DNA of 64,000 nt from an uncultured SAR86 cluster bacterium (GTDB taxonomy: Bacteria > Pseudomonadota > Gammaproteobacteria > Magnimaribacterales > Magnimaribacteraceae): positions 62,001 to 126,000 of the forward strand of contig CACNCK010000001.1 of NCBI GenBank assembly GCA_902618945.1, in the 5' to 3' direction. The translations under genes and the position numbers were made by a program. Positions 8,834 to 17,273 of the stretch are shown here, piece by piece; the stretch's first letter is position 1; every line of letters begins with the position of its first letter. The notes beneath the pieces were generated by a model. That model saw only the letters and a program-made list of their open reading frames with translations, was not told the origin of the DNA and searched no databases.

Positions 8834-8836
8834 ATT

Positions 8837-9898
8837 TTAATTTGAGAAGTTTTCCAAGAAAACGGGGTTACCTGTTTGAATTGATTCTTGCGCAGCCAAC
8901 CCAAGAATAATCGAGTCGAGACCTTTTTGGCAATCTACAAGTGGTTTCTTTTTATTTTTAATACAATTAATTAACTCTAAATGTTCGATATAACTTGCTC
9001 CATGATGAAAACCTGCTTCTTTCACTCGAGGATCATCTTTAACTTCTATGGTCTTGAGTGAATAATTTTTCCTATTGGTTAATAAAAGTTTATTGCTAGG
9101 AATATATGTTTCTAACTTACCTTGATCCCCCGTAAGAACAATCTCTTGTTCATATTTTCCCGCTTCTGCAAACATACACAAATCAAGCATAGCTCTTTGT
9201 CCATCCTGATAGTCTATGATCACAAAAGAATTATCAATTATGTCGGGAGTTTTGCCATCATATTTTTCATCCAAATGATTTACATCTTGACCTCCTGAAG
9301 CATAAACTTTTATAGGTTTACTCGGGACGATTAGATTCATCAAATCAAAAAAATGACAACATTTTTCAACTAGTGTCCCACCAGTATTTTCATTAAAACG
9401 ATTCCAATTATCAACTTTCTTTAGAAATGGAAATCTATGCTCTCTAATTGATAGCATTCTTATGTTACCAATCTCTTCGATATGATTTATCAAAGATTGA
9501 ATAGGCGACATAAATCTGTATTCAAGGCCAATCCAAACTAAACCCCTATGTTCCTTACTTTTTCTGAGAACTTCTAAGCTGTCTTGAAGATTAGTGCACA
9601 TGGGCTTTTCAAGTAATACATGTTTATCTGTTTCGAACAGCTCTCTCATAACCTCAATATGTGTAAAGTTTGGGCTAGCAATCACAATTACATCAATATC
9701 TTTTTGTACCAAGAGCTCTTTATAATCTTCATATAACCTAATTTTGAATTTATCTTCACAAGCCTCTCGGGCCCATGTCCTAGATTCCTCATTAGGATCG
9801 GCAATTGCAACTATACTTACATCAGGTATTTTTTTGAGGTTACGGATATGTTCGCAACCCATCATCCCAGTGCCTATGATTCCATAATTTAATTTCAT
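8837..9898 (-). CDS. Gfo/Idh/MocA-family oxidoreductase
   Basis: A 353-residue NAD(P)-dependent dehydrogenase of the glucose-fructose oxidoreductase family. The N-terminal Rossmann motif is GIIGTGMMG, and EKPMCTN carries the conserved EKP lysine. The C-terminal half is the usual open sheet domain. These enzymes oxidise sugars, inositols or nucleotide sugars; the substrate here is open. First gene of the minus-strand operon with the aldo/keto reductase and dioxygenase, divergent from the flavoprotein at 9994 with 95 bases between. Confidence 0.88.
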   Translation of the reverse strand: MKLNYGIIGTGMMGCEHIRNLKKIPDVSIVAIADPNEESRTWAREACEDKFKIRLYEDYKELLVQKDIDVIVIASPNFTHIEVMRELFETDKHVLLEKPMCTNLQDSLEVLRKSKEHRGLVWIGLEYRFMSPIQSLINHIEEIGNIRMLSIREHRFPFLKKVDNWNRFNENTGGTLVEKCCHFFDLMNLIVPSKPIKVYASGGQDVNHLDEKYDGKTPDIIDNSFVIIDYQDGQRAMLDLCMFAEAGKYEQEIVLTGDQGKLETYIPSNKLLLTNRKNYSLKTIEVKDDPRVKEAGFHHGASYIEHLELINCIKNKKKPLVDCQKGLDSIILGLAAQESIQTGNPVFLENFSN

Positions 9899-9993
9899 AA
9901 ATATTCGATTCTTCTAAACTTTTCTAAATTAGGTATATATACTGAGTGTGCCTCAACCTTAACAGTAAATATATTAAATATCTTTAGTAAATA

Positions 9994-11088
9994 TTGAGCA
10001 AATTAGAAAAATTTGAAGTTGATTGTTTGGTCATAGGAGGAGGAGTCTCCGGAATAGCTATCGCAAGAGAACTTTCTTCAAAATTTGATAATATCTTCCT
10101 CATTGAACGGAATCTTCACATAGCTCAAGAAACCTCTAGCAGGAACTCCGAGGTCATACATGCTGGCATATATTATGATCATGGTTCTCTCAAATCAAAA
10201 CTCTGCTTGAAAGGTAAAGAATTACTATATAAATATTTAGAGGAGCGCAAGATTGAATTCAATAGATGTGGAAAATATATTTTGTCTTCAAATGATGAGG
10301 AATCTGAAACCTTAAACAGTATTTATGAGAATGGCCTGACTTGTGGGGTAGATGATTTAACTTACGATAATTCTTTAAAATCTAAATATCCTTTCCTTAG
10401 CTATAAAGAAGCATTATTTTCACCCTCCACTGGAATTTTTGATAGCCATTCCTTTATTCATTCTTTAAGTAGAGATTTTCAGATCTTGGGTGGGAATATA
10501 CTGCTAGGCAATGAAACATTAAATGTGGAGCAATCTTCCAAAGGCTATGAGGTTTTGATACAAGATAAAAATACTGAAAACCAATTTGTTGTTATCACTA
10601 ATGTTCTTGTTAATTCTGCAGGGCTTAATGCAGTTCACATCGCGGATCTTGTTAATGAAGGAAACACTTATCAAGAAGAATTTGTAAAAGGTGAATATTA
10701 CATTTATCAAGGTAAAGAAAAATTAGAGAATTTGATTTATCCAACTCCATCTAAAAATAGTTTAGGTCTTCATGCGACAATAGACCTTGGCGAAGGCATA
10801 AGATTCGGGCCTTCTGCATATGTGGTTGATGAGATTGACTATAATCTTTCTTTAGATCAAAAATCTCTGTTTCTTAAGGCGGTTCAGTCTTATTGGCCCA
10901 GTATCCAAGCTGAAGATCTTACTCCTGGTTACTCTGGGATAAGACCTAATCTTAAGGGGATAAAAGACTTTGTTATAGATTCTGGCACAGTAAGTGATAA
11001 CCAGTATGTAAATGTTCTTGGTTACGCCTCTCCTGGCTTAACCTCCTCTTTGGCATTAGGAATTGAAGTATCAAACTTAATAGAATAG
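9994..11088 (+). CDS. FAD-dependent oxidoreductase, L-2-hydroxyglutarate oxidase/dehydrogenase-like
   Basis: A 364-residue flavoprotein of the DAO/GlpD superfamily. The N-terminus has the FAD-binding CLVIGGGVSGIAIAREL; SRNSEVIHAGIYY and LKSKLCLKG match the LhgO/L2HGDH branch, which oxidises L-2-hydroxyglutarate to 2-oxoglutarate. The C-terminal GYSGIRPNL and PGLTSSLALG are also typical. Translation starts at TTG 9994; no ATG lies nearby in frame. An L-2-hydroxy acid other than hydroxyglutarate is possible. The stop lies 3 bases from the convergent phosphoesterase stop. Confidence 0.8.
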   Translation: MSKLEKFEVDCLVIGGGVSGIAIARELSSKFDNIFLIERNLHIAQETSSRNSEVIHAGIYYDHGSLKSKLCLKGKELLYKYLEERKIEFNRCGKYILSSNDEESETLNSIYENGLTCGVDDLTYDNSLKSKYPFLSYKEALFSPSTGIFDSHSFIHSLSRDFQILGGNILLGNETLNVEQSSKGYEVLIQDKNTENQFVVITNVLVNSAGLNAVHIADLVNEGNTYQEEFVKGEYYIYQGKEKLENLIYPTPSKNSLGLHATIDLGEGIRFGPSAYVVDEIDYNLSLDQKSLFLKAVQSYWPSIQAEDLTPGYSGIRPNLKGIKDFVIDSGTVSDNQYVNVLGYASPGLTSSLALGIEVSNLIE

Positions 11089-11091
11089 TTA

Positions 11092-11964
11092 CTATCTTAG
11101 GCCATTACCAAGTTTTGTATTAGACCATAGGATTGCATTATCCTTAGCTCTCACAAATTGATAATTAGCAGAATTATTTTTTACTATCATTTTTAGATAC
11201 CCCGGAGTCTCTATATTGAATTTACCCGAGTCTACCTCGGCGGGCGAGCCACCGGGAAGAGCGCCAGTAGCGCTTATGAGTTGAAGAGTATTTTTATGAT
11301 CACCTTCATCTGCTAATACATGATTATGGCCAGTGATATAAATATCAAAAGTTCCAAAGACATAGTTTTCTAGAAAGATTGCTAACTGCGGATTTGCCCT
11401 GTCTCTATCACCTGAACTAAATAAAGGATGATGAGCTACTGCGATAGAAAAATCACACTTTTTTTGCAGTTTGTCTACTTCATCTCGCAACCATCTAATC
11501 TGACTGCCCCTTTTATAAAAATAATATAGCTTGTCGAAAATAGTCGTATCCAGAACAAAAAAACATGTTTTTCCAAATTTTTTAGTATAGAAATTACTAG
11601 GATGATTAATAGATGGATAATTCTTTGCAACTTGAAGATATACACTTGGATCACCTTTGTAATCATGGTTGCCGACTGCTAAGTAAAAGGGAATTTCAGT
11701 TTCTAGAAATGGTTTAAAGGGTATTAAAAAACTTTCTTGTAGTTCTGGATCATCTAATGATTGGACTCCAAGTTGTGTTATGTCTCCTAGATGCCAGACA
11801 ATGGAACAATCAGAATTTGCCAAAGCTTTTATAACCATTTTTTGAGTTGGATTAACTTCCCCAGCATCTCCTACAAAACAGTAGATATTCTCTTCTGAAA
11901 GTATAGATTTACAAACTATCATTAGAATTAATAATAAGATTATTTTCAAAGATTTCCCGTTCAT
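11092..11964 (-). CDS. Exported calcineurin-like metallophosphoesterase
   Basis: A 290-residue protein with a signal peptide (hydrophobic residues about 7-20). It carries the full metallophosphoesterase set: GDAG, HLGDI, GNHD, VAHHPLF and GHNH. The order matches purple-acid-phosphatase/tartrate-resistant-like enzymes acting in the periplasm. The substrate is unknown. Its start overlaps the tsaE stop by 4 bases, so it is co-translated with tsaE and the NAD(P)HX repair gene, although no functional link is obvious. In many gammaproteobacteria an amidase gene (amiB) lies here instead. Confidence 0.83.
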   Translation of the reverse strand: MNGKSLKIILLLILMIVCKSILSEENIYCFVGDAGEVNPTQKMVIKALANSDCSIVWHLGDITQLGVQSLDDPELQESFLIPFKPFLETEIPFYLAVGNHDYKGDPSVYLQVAKNYPSINHPSNFYTKKFGKTCFFVLDTTIFDKLYYFYKRGSQIRWLRDEVDKLQKKCDFSIAVAHHPLFSSGDRDRANPQLAIFLENYVFGTFDIYITGHNHVLADEGDHKNTLQLISATGALPGGSPAEVDSGKFNIETPGYLKMIVKNNSANYQFVRAKDNAILWSNTKLGNGLR

Positions 11965-12404
11965 GATATCAATAACTCTCTTCTATCATCTTTCCCATTG
12001 TCTTTATATGATATTTGAACATTAAAATCGGCAGAGGGAAGAGTTCCTTTACCATTTTTAGGCCACTCAAAGATTGAGACTGATTTAAGCTCTTTAAGGT
12101 ATTCTTCTATGCCAATTTCTTCTAGTTCTATCGGTTCAGAGATTCTATAAAGATCAAAATGAAAAACTCTATATTTATCTGTTTCGTGTATTTCAACAAT
12201 ATTGTAGGTAGGACTTTTAACCAACTCTTTATAATTAAAGCCTTTAAGAATTCCTTTGGTGAAAGTGGTTTTACCTGCTCCCAGTTCGCCTTCTAAAAAT
12301 ATAATTATTGATCTATCAGTTTTAATTTTACTAATTTCTTGTGCTAGCTCCTCTCCGGCTGCGATGGTTTCATTCTCATTTGAGGTAACCATAACTCTAG
12401 TCAT
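11961..12404 (-). CDS. tsaE: TsaE, tRNA threonylcarbamoyladenosine ATPase
   Basis: A 147-residue P-loop protein with Walker A GELGAGKTT and the family's SPTYNIVEIHE and FHFDLYRI motifs. TsaE works with TsaB and TsaD to form the t6A37 modification of ANN-decoding tRNAs. Length is normal for the family. The start overlaps the upstream NAD(P)HX repair gene by 8 bases; this neighbouring pair (yjeF-tsaE) is conserved in gammaproteobacteria. Confidence 0.95.
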   Translation of the reverse strand: MTRVMVTSNENETIAAGEELAQEISKIKTDRSIIIFLEGELGAGKTTFTKGILKGFNYKELVKSPTYNIVEIHETDKYRVFHFDLYRISEPIELEEIGIEEYLKELKSVSIFEWPKNGKGTLPSADFNVQISYKDNGKDDRRELLIS

Positions 12405-13911
12405 ATTTCAGTAAATATCTTAACTCTTCAATCACATCACTTGGCGTCAGTCCAACTTCACCCAAATCAAATGAAGCTTGATCAGCTGCTTTGGCATGCA
12501 AGTCTACGCCTACTTCACAGGCTTCCTTTGGTGTTAGTCCTTGGGCTAACATTCCTGCAATGATACCCGTTAAGACGTCACCCATACCTCCTGATGCCAT
12601 TCCTGGATTACCAGCATTGCAGACTCCCCATTGCTGAATCCCATTTTTTTTGTGACATATGACAGTTCCTGATCCTTTCAAAACGACGGTTGCATTGAAT
12701 TTTTTTTGAATCTTTGCTGAATAAGCAAATCTATCTGATTCAATAGTTTCTACATTTGTATTCAATAATGTAGCAGCCTCTCCAGGATGAGGGGTTAAGA
12801 CCAAACGCCTTGGTAATTTACTAGATAGTTTTAATTTGGGTAAAAGATTTAGTGCATCGGCATCCATAATGACTACAACATCTCTTTTTTCAGCTTCCCA
12901 AAAAACTCTTTGTATCATTTGTTCTGACCAAGCTGTCTGCCCGAGACCTGGACCTATTGCAATTACAGTTGGTTTAATTAGATGCTCTTCTAAATCTTGT
13001 CCAGAATTTACTCCTTTCACCATCACTTCAGGGCATGAAACTAAGCTTGCATTAACATGTTCAGGCCTTGTAACTAAACTTGTTAATCCTGCACCTGAAT
13101 AAACTGCTGCTTTTGAAGCGAGTAGACCAGCTCCACCCAAACCTCTATCCCCGCCTACTACAAGAACATGCCCAAAATTTCCTTTATGGGCATCTTGCTC
13201 TCTGTAAACCACCTTGTCTAAATATTCTTCAAAATTAATGATGGAACTTGTGGAAGTTACTTTAGAAAATAATTGTTTTGGTATTTCTAGATCAGAGTAC
13301 ATTACTTCGCCTGACACTTTTTTCCCAATTGAGGTAAAGCAACCTCTTTTTTGAGCAACAAAAGTTATAGTGATGTCTGCATAGACACAAATATCCTCTA
13401 CTTCCCCTGTATCTGGATTAACACCAGATGCTATATCTAGAGATACAACTGGTAATTTGGTACCCAATCTATTCAAGGCCAATATGGAGTCCTTAATATT
13501 CTTTCTTAGATTGCCTTTTATGCCAGTTCCAATCAGCGCGTCTACTATGACCGCTTTCCTAGCAACTTTTAACTTTCCAATAGAATTGATTGAGATAATT
13601 CTGGCTTTGGACGCCTTCATTTCTTTAAATGCTTTGCTGGACACTCCCCTAATTTCTTTAGAAGGACAACAAGTAACTATAGTCACATTCAGGCCAAACT
13701 CTTTTGCTAAGCTTCCTAAAAGAAAACCATCTCCAGAGTTTTTTCCTTTTGCGCAAAAGATAACCAATTCTTCCAGTGGTCCGAACTCCTTTAAAATTAC
13801 ATCTAATGCAAATTCAGCAGCCCTTTGCATAAGTGAATAACCTGATATTTCTTTTTCTTTTATTGCAAGGTTATCAATTTTTTTTGTTTCTTTGGCGGTA
13901 TAAAGTTTCAT
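12397..13911 (-). CDS. nnr: Bifunctional NAD(P)H-hydrate epimerase/dehydratase
   Basis: A 504-residue fusion repairing hydrated NAD(P)H. The N-terminal YjeF_N domain (about 1-210) has GKNSGDGFLLG and DALIGTG epimerase motifs. The C-terminal carbohydrate-kinase-like domain (about 230-504) has VVGGDRGLGGAGLL, IGPGLG, LTPHPGE and the NPGMASGGMGDVLTG signature of the ADP/ATP-dependent dehydratase. Cytosolic metabolite repair. Heads the operon with tsaE. Length matches the E. coli homologue. Confidence 0.95.
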   Translation of the reverse strand: MKLYTAKETKKIDNLAIKEKEISGYSLMQRAAEFALDVILKEFGPLEELVIFCAKGKNSGDGFLLGSLAKEFGLNVTIVTCCPSKEIRGVSSKAFKEMKASKARIISINSIGKLKVARKAVIVDALIGTGIKGNLRKNIKDSILALNRLGTKLPVVSLDIASGVNPDTGEVEDICVYADITITFVAQKRGCFTSIGKKVSGEVMYSDLEIPKQLFSKVTSTSSIINFEEYLDKVVYREQDAHKGNFGHVLVVGGDRGLGGAGLLASKAAVYSGAGLTSLVTRPEHVNASLVSCPEVMVKGVNSGQDLEEHLIKPTVIAIGPGLGQTAWSEQMIQRVFWEAEKRDVVVIMDADALNLLPKLKLSSKLPRRLVLTPHPGEAATLLNTNVETIESDRFAYSAKIQKKFNATVVLKGSGTVICHKKNGIQQWGVCNAGNPGMASGGMGDVLTGIIAGMLAQGLTPKEACEVGVDLHAKAADQASFDLGEVGLTPSDVIEELRYLLKYD

Positions 13912-14018
13912 TCCTAGATTATTTCTTATTTTTTAATTATAACTCTAAGGCATACTTTCCTTCAGCGATTGTAAAAGAAGATATAAACTAGATAATAGAT
14001 AACAAGGATATAAAAGAT

Positions 14019-15032
14019 ATGAGTGATATTGAAATTAAACTTGAACCACAAGATGAATTTAATCATCAACCTGATGAAGCCTCCAATTACAATGAAAGTA
14101 TGTATTTCAATATGTTTGACCACAATAAGAAAATGGGTGGCTGGTTTAGATTGGGCAATAGACCTAATGAGGGATATGCAGAGATGAGTTGTTGTATATA
14201 TCTTCCTGATGGAAGGATTGGTTTCATGTTTGGTAGACCTGAAATAACAACAAATGAATTTTTTGACGCAGGTGGTATGAAGTTTGAGGTAATTGAACCC
14301 TTCAAGTCATTAAAAGTTCAATATAAAGGGAAGATATTACTATTAGACAATCCTAAAGATATGTTAAACCCTAGCAAAGCATTTAAAGAGAATCCAAGAG
14401 TTGAATGCGAAGCTGATATAAATATTAGTGGCATATCCCCTATGTTTGGAGGACAGGCAGTAAGAAAAGATGGGAGGCCTTTAGAAAGAGATCCTGAAAA
14501 AAGTTTTTCAAAAGCCCACTATGAACAACATACGTCTGGAAAAGGTGTTATTAAAATAAATGGTGAAGAATGGACTATCGATGGCCTAGGCCTTAGAGAT
14601 AAAAGCTGGGGTCCTAGATATTGGCAAGCAATTGAATGGTATCGATGGTTAACGATAAATATAAATGACGAGATAGGGTTTATGTTTAGTATTGTTCACC
14701 AGAGCGAAGATTCTGAAAGAAGAGGAGGGATAGTTCTTAAAGATGGAAAATATGAGATTGTTAAGGACTGCAAAATAGAGACTGAATATGATGATGATCA
14801 TTTCCAAAAGACTTTTACGGCTTGGGCAGAAACTGATGAAGGTGAATATGAGGTTGAAGGTAAAGTTATCTCATTGATTCCCCTCAGAAACAGAAGAAAC
14901 ACGCCTGCAGGAGATAGCCTTGTCACAAGAATTACTGAAGGAATGACTCAGTATACATACAAAGGTATTGTTGGTTATGGCATGTCCGAATATTTAGATC
15001 AAGTAATTGATGGTAAGCCTATCGGACCATGA
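14019..15032 (+). CDS. CrtC/AttH-like lipocalin-fold protein (DUF7064-type), function unknown
   Basis: A 337-residue, beta-rich, soluble protein with no signal peptide. Segments such as LRDKSWGPRYW, HQSEDSERRGG and the two-domain beta pattern resemble the hydroxyneurosporene-synthase/AttH-like proteins and the DUF7064 group found beside CoA-ester and steroid/terpenoid genes. The assignment is from recall of pattern and moderate at best. Its stop overlaps the start of the luciferase-like oxidoreductase by 4 bases, so the two are translationally coupled and may modify the same hydrophobic substrate. Confidence 0.55.
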   Translation: MSDIEIKLEPQDEFNHQPDEASNYNESMYFNMFDHNKKMGGWFRLGNRPNEGYAEMSCCIYLPDGRIGFMFGRPEITTNEFFDAGGMKFEVIEPFKSLKVQYKGKILLLDNPKDMLNPSKAFKENPRVECEADINISGISPMFGGQAVRKDGRPLERDPEKSFSKAHYEQHTSGKGVIKINGEEWTIDGLGLRDKSWGPRYWQAIEWYRWLTININDEIGFMFSIVHQSEDSERRGGIVLKDGKYEIVKDCKIETEYDDDHFQKTFTAWAETDEGEYEVEGKVISLIPLRNRRNTPAGDSLVTRITEGMTQYTYKGIVGYGMSEYLDQVIDGKPIGP

Positions 15033-16015
15033 AGATAAGCGTAGTTGACCAATCTCCTATTTTTTCTAACTCAAGTGCAGATCAAGCAATCAAAGACACT
15101 AGAGAGTTAGCTAAATATTGTGATTCTTTGGGATTAAACCGATTTTGGTTAGCTGAGCATCACGGGTCTTCTTCATTTGCTGGATGTTCACCTGAGATAT
15201 TAATACCTAGTCTGGCATCAGAAACAGAATCGATTCGCATAGGCTCAGGAGGGGTTATGCTTATGCACTATAGTCCCTACAAAGTAGCAGAAAATTTTAG
15301 ACTATTAGAATCATTATTTCCAAATAGAATTGATTTGGGTCTTGGAAGGGCACCAGGAAGTGATGCCTACCAGGCTGGCGCGCTTGCTTATGGTTCTAAG
15401 ACAACTGGACCAGAGTTTTTTCCGACAAAGATGAATGATTTGAAGTCCTTTCTAGAGGGAAGTGTTTCATCCACAGAATCTTTTGAGTCAGTTAACGTTA
15501 CTCCTGGGCTAGGTGAATTGCCTGAAGTTTGGCTATTGGTATCCTCAAGACAGGGGGCAGAATATGCCGCCCATTTCGGGTTACCTATGGCACTGGCATA
15601 TTTTATTGATCCTTCATGCATAGAACTCGCAGATGTTTATCGAGATAACTTTCAGCCATCCATTTTTGCAGATAAACCAAAAATAAGTGTGGGCGTATTT
15701 TCTATCTGTGCTGATACAGATAAGGAAGCAGAAGAATTATCTTTAAGTGCAGCTGCATGGAGACTTAATTCTCAAAAAGGGATTTTCGGAACATTCCCAA
15801 CTTTGGAAGAGGCAAAAGACTCTATTAATGGCGATCTTGTGAGAACAAATGATAATAGAACATTTGTAGGTACCGCACAGACTATAAGAGAGAAGCTTCA
15901 ACCAATTTTGAACAAAGTTGAACCTGAGGAGCTAAAAATCATAACTATATGCGAACCCTTTTCTGCCAGAGTAAGATCCTATGATCTAATTAAGCAATCA
16001 TTTGCTCTTAACTAA
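15029..16015 (+). CDS. LLM-class flavin-dependent oxidoreductase
   Basis: A 328-residue bacterial luciferase-like monooxygenase. WLAEHHG, RIGSGGVMLMHYSPYKVAE and IDLGLGRAPGSD are diagnostic of the MsnO8-type branch, a reduced-flavin-dependent (beta/alpha)8 barrel. The substrate is unidentified; no dedicated flavin reductase is in the window. Coupled by a 4-base overlap to the CrtC/AttH-like gene, followed after 19 bases by an MFS carrier, giving a probable three-gene operon. Confidence 0.87.
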   Translation: MKISVVDQSPIFSNSSADQAIKDTRELAKYCDSLGLNRFWLAEHHGSSSFAGCSPEILIPSLASETESIRIGSGGVMLMHYSPYKVAENFRLLESLFPNRIDLGLGRAPGSDAYQAGALAYGSKTTGPEFFPTKMNDLKSFLEGSVSSTESFESVNVTPGLGELPEVWLLVSSRQGAEYAAHFGLPMALAYFIDPSCIELADVYRDNFQPSIFADKPKISVGVFSICADTDKEAEELSLSAAAWRLNSQKGIFGTFPTLEEAKDSINGDLVRTNDNRTFVGTAQTIREKLQPILNKVEPEELKIITICEPFSARVRSYDLIKQSFALN

Positions 16016-16034
16016 CTCAATAAATTTAACATAA

Positions 16035-17273
16035 ATGGAATTATTTAAATCTCGTCTTTTGAGTGAAGGCAGTATTTGGCATATTGGGAGTCTTAGCGCC
16101 GTTTATTTGTCTCAAGGACTTTCTGGAGGCACTTTATTTGCCTTAACAACCTATCTTGTATCTATCGGTGCTTCTGTAAAAGATATCTCATTATTGTTGT
16201 CTATAACAATGGTTCCATGGACATTGAAAGTATTTCTTGGACCAATTATTGATTCTTTCACCTTGAGTAGATTCGGTAGACGAAGATTTTGGATATTGAT
16301 CAGTCAGGTTGTAATGATGTTGGCTGTCTCACCTTTAGTCTTCATCGAGGTTACGCAAGTTAACTTCATCCTTATAAGTTTATTGACGCTTCATAACGCT
16401 TTTGTAGCAATATCAGATATTGCTATAGATGCTCTTGCTGCTGATAGTTTGCAAAAAGACCAGATGGCAAACGCAAATGGTTTCATGTGGGGTAGTAAGA
16501 CATTGGGACGAGGTTTTGGGATGGCTCTGGCTACTTCTATTTTTTATGGATATGGAATTAATGAAGGTTTCTTAGTGTTGATTTTACTTATGTCACTAGC
16601 CTTCCTATTTCCAATTTTTTCTAAAGAGTTATCCCATAAGGCCGGGCAACAAGAGTTATCTCATAAGAATAGACTCACACTCAATGAATTACTTAAAGGT
16701 ATTAGTCAGAGTCTATTCAACAGAAGTGCGTTTGCTGCAATAATATTCATGCTATTTTCCAATATAGGATATGGAATATTCGATGTTATCTACAATGAAT
16801 TCTATATAAAAGTTCTCGGCTGGACTGGAGAGGAAATAGGCTCTTTACGACCCTATGGCATGTGGTTAGGAGGATTGATAGGTTTATCAGCAGGTTTACT
16901 AACCATCTATTTTTCAAAAAGATTTCTTCTGCTATTTTTTATTACTGGACAAGCTTTTATCTTTCTAGCAGTGAGTAGTTTTAGTTTTGAAACCTCTGAA
17001 CTTATTTCATCAATAGCCATTATTGGTGTAGATGCAGTTGACGCAGGTTGGTCGGTTTTAATTTTTTCCATTTTAATGGCACTTTGCACTTCAAATACTA
17101 GCGCAACAAACTTTGGAATTTTTATGGGTTTCGGGAATATATCCATGCTAATAGGAAACAACATAGCACCCTTAGTCTTAGGCTCAGGGGATTATAGCTT
17201 TGCTTTTATGATTGCAGCTTTATCGTTAATTCCTTGTTGGTTTTGTGGCTACTATTTAACAAAAGAAAGTTAA
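16035..17273 (+). CDS. MFS transporter (AmpG/BT1-like)
   Basis: A 412-residue, polytopic inner-membrane protein with about 12 hydrophobic segments. FLGPIIDSF followed by GRRRFWI is the MFS loop 2-3 motif A region, and the N-terminal SGGTLFALTTYLVSIGAS resembles AmpG/BT1-type carriers. The transported compound is unknown; muropeptides or organic substrates are possible. It ends in a 4-base convergent overlap with the RND exporter. Confidence 0.82.
   Translation: MELFKSRLLSEGSIWHIGSLSAVYLSQGLSGGTLFALTTYLVSIGASVKDISLLLSITMVPWTLKVFLGPIIDSFTLSRFGRRRFWILISQVVMMLAVSPLVFIEVTQVNFILISLLTLHNAFVAISDIAIDALAADSLQKDQMANANGFMWGSKTLGRGFGMALATSIFYGYGINEGFLVLILLMSLAFLFPIFSKELSHKAGQQELSHKNRLTLNELLKGISQSLFNRSAFAAIIFMLFSNIGYGIFDVIYNEFYIKVLGWTGEEIGSLRPYGMWLGGLIGLSAGLLTIYFSKRFLLLFFITGQAFIFLAVSSFSFETSELISSIAIIGVDAVDAGWSVLIFSILMALCTSNTSATNFGIFMGFGNISMLIGNNIAPLVLGSGDYSFAFMIAALSLIPCWFCGYYLTKES

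Noticed and set aside
13457..13840. 127-codon frame opposite the NAD(P)HX repair gene
   Set aside because: It is the antisense shadow of a well-supported enzyme, with no recognisable protein pattern. The same applies to the frames at 21988-22524, 23201-23584 and 57037-57489.
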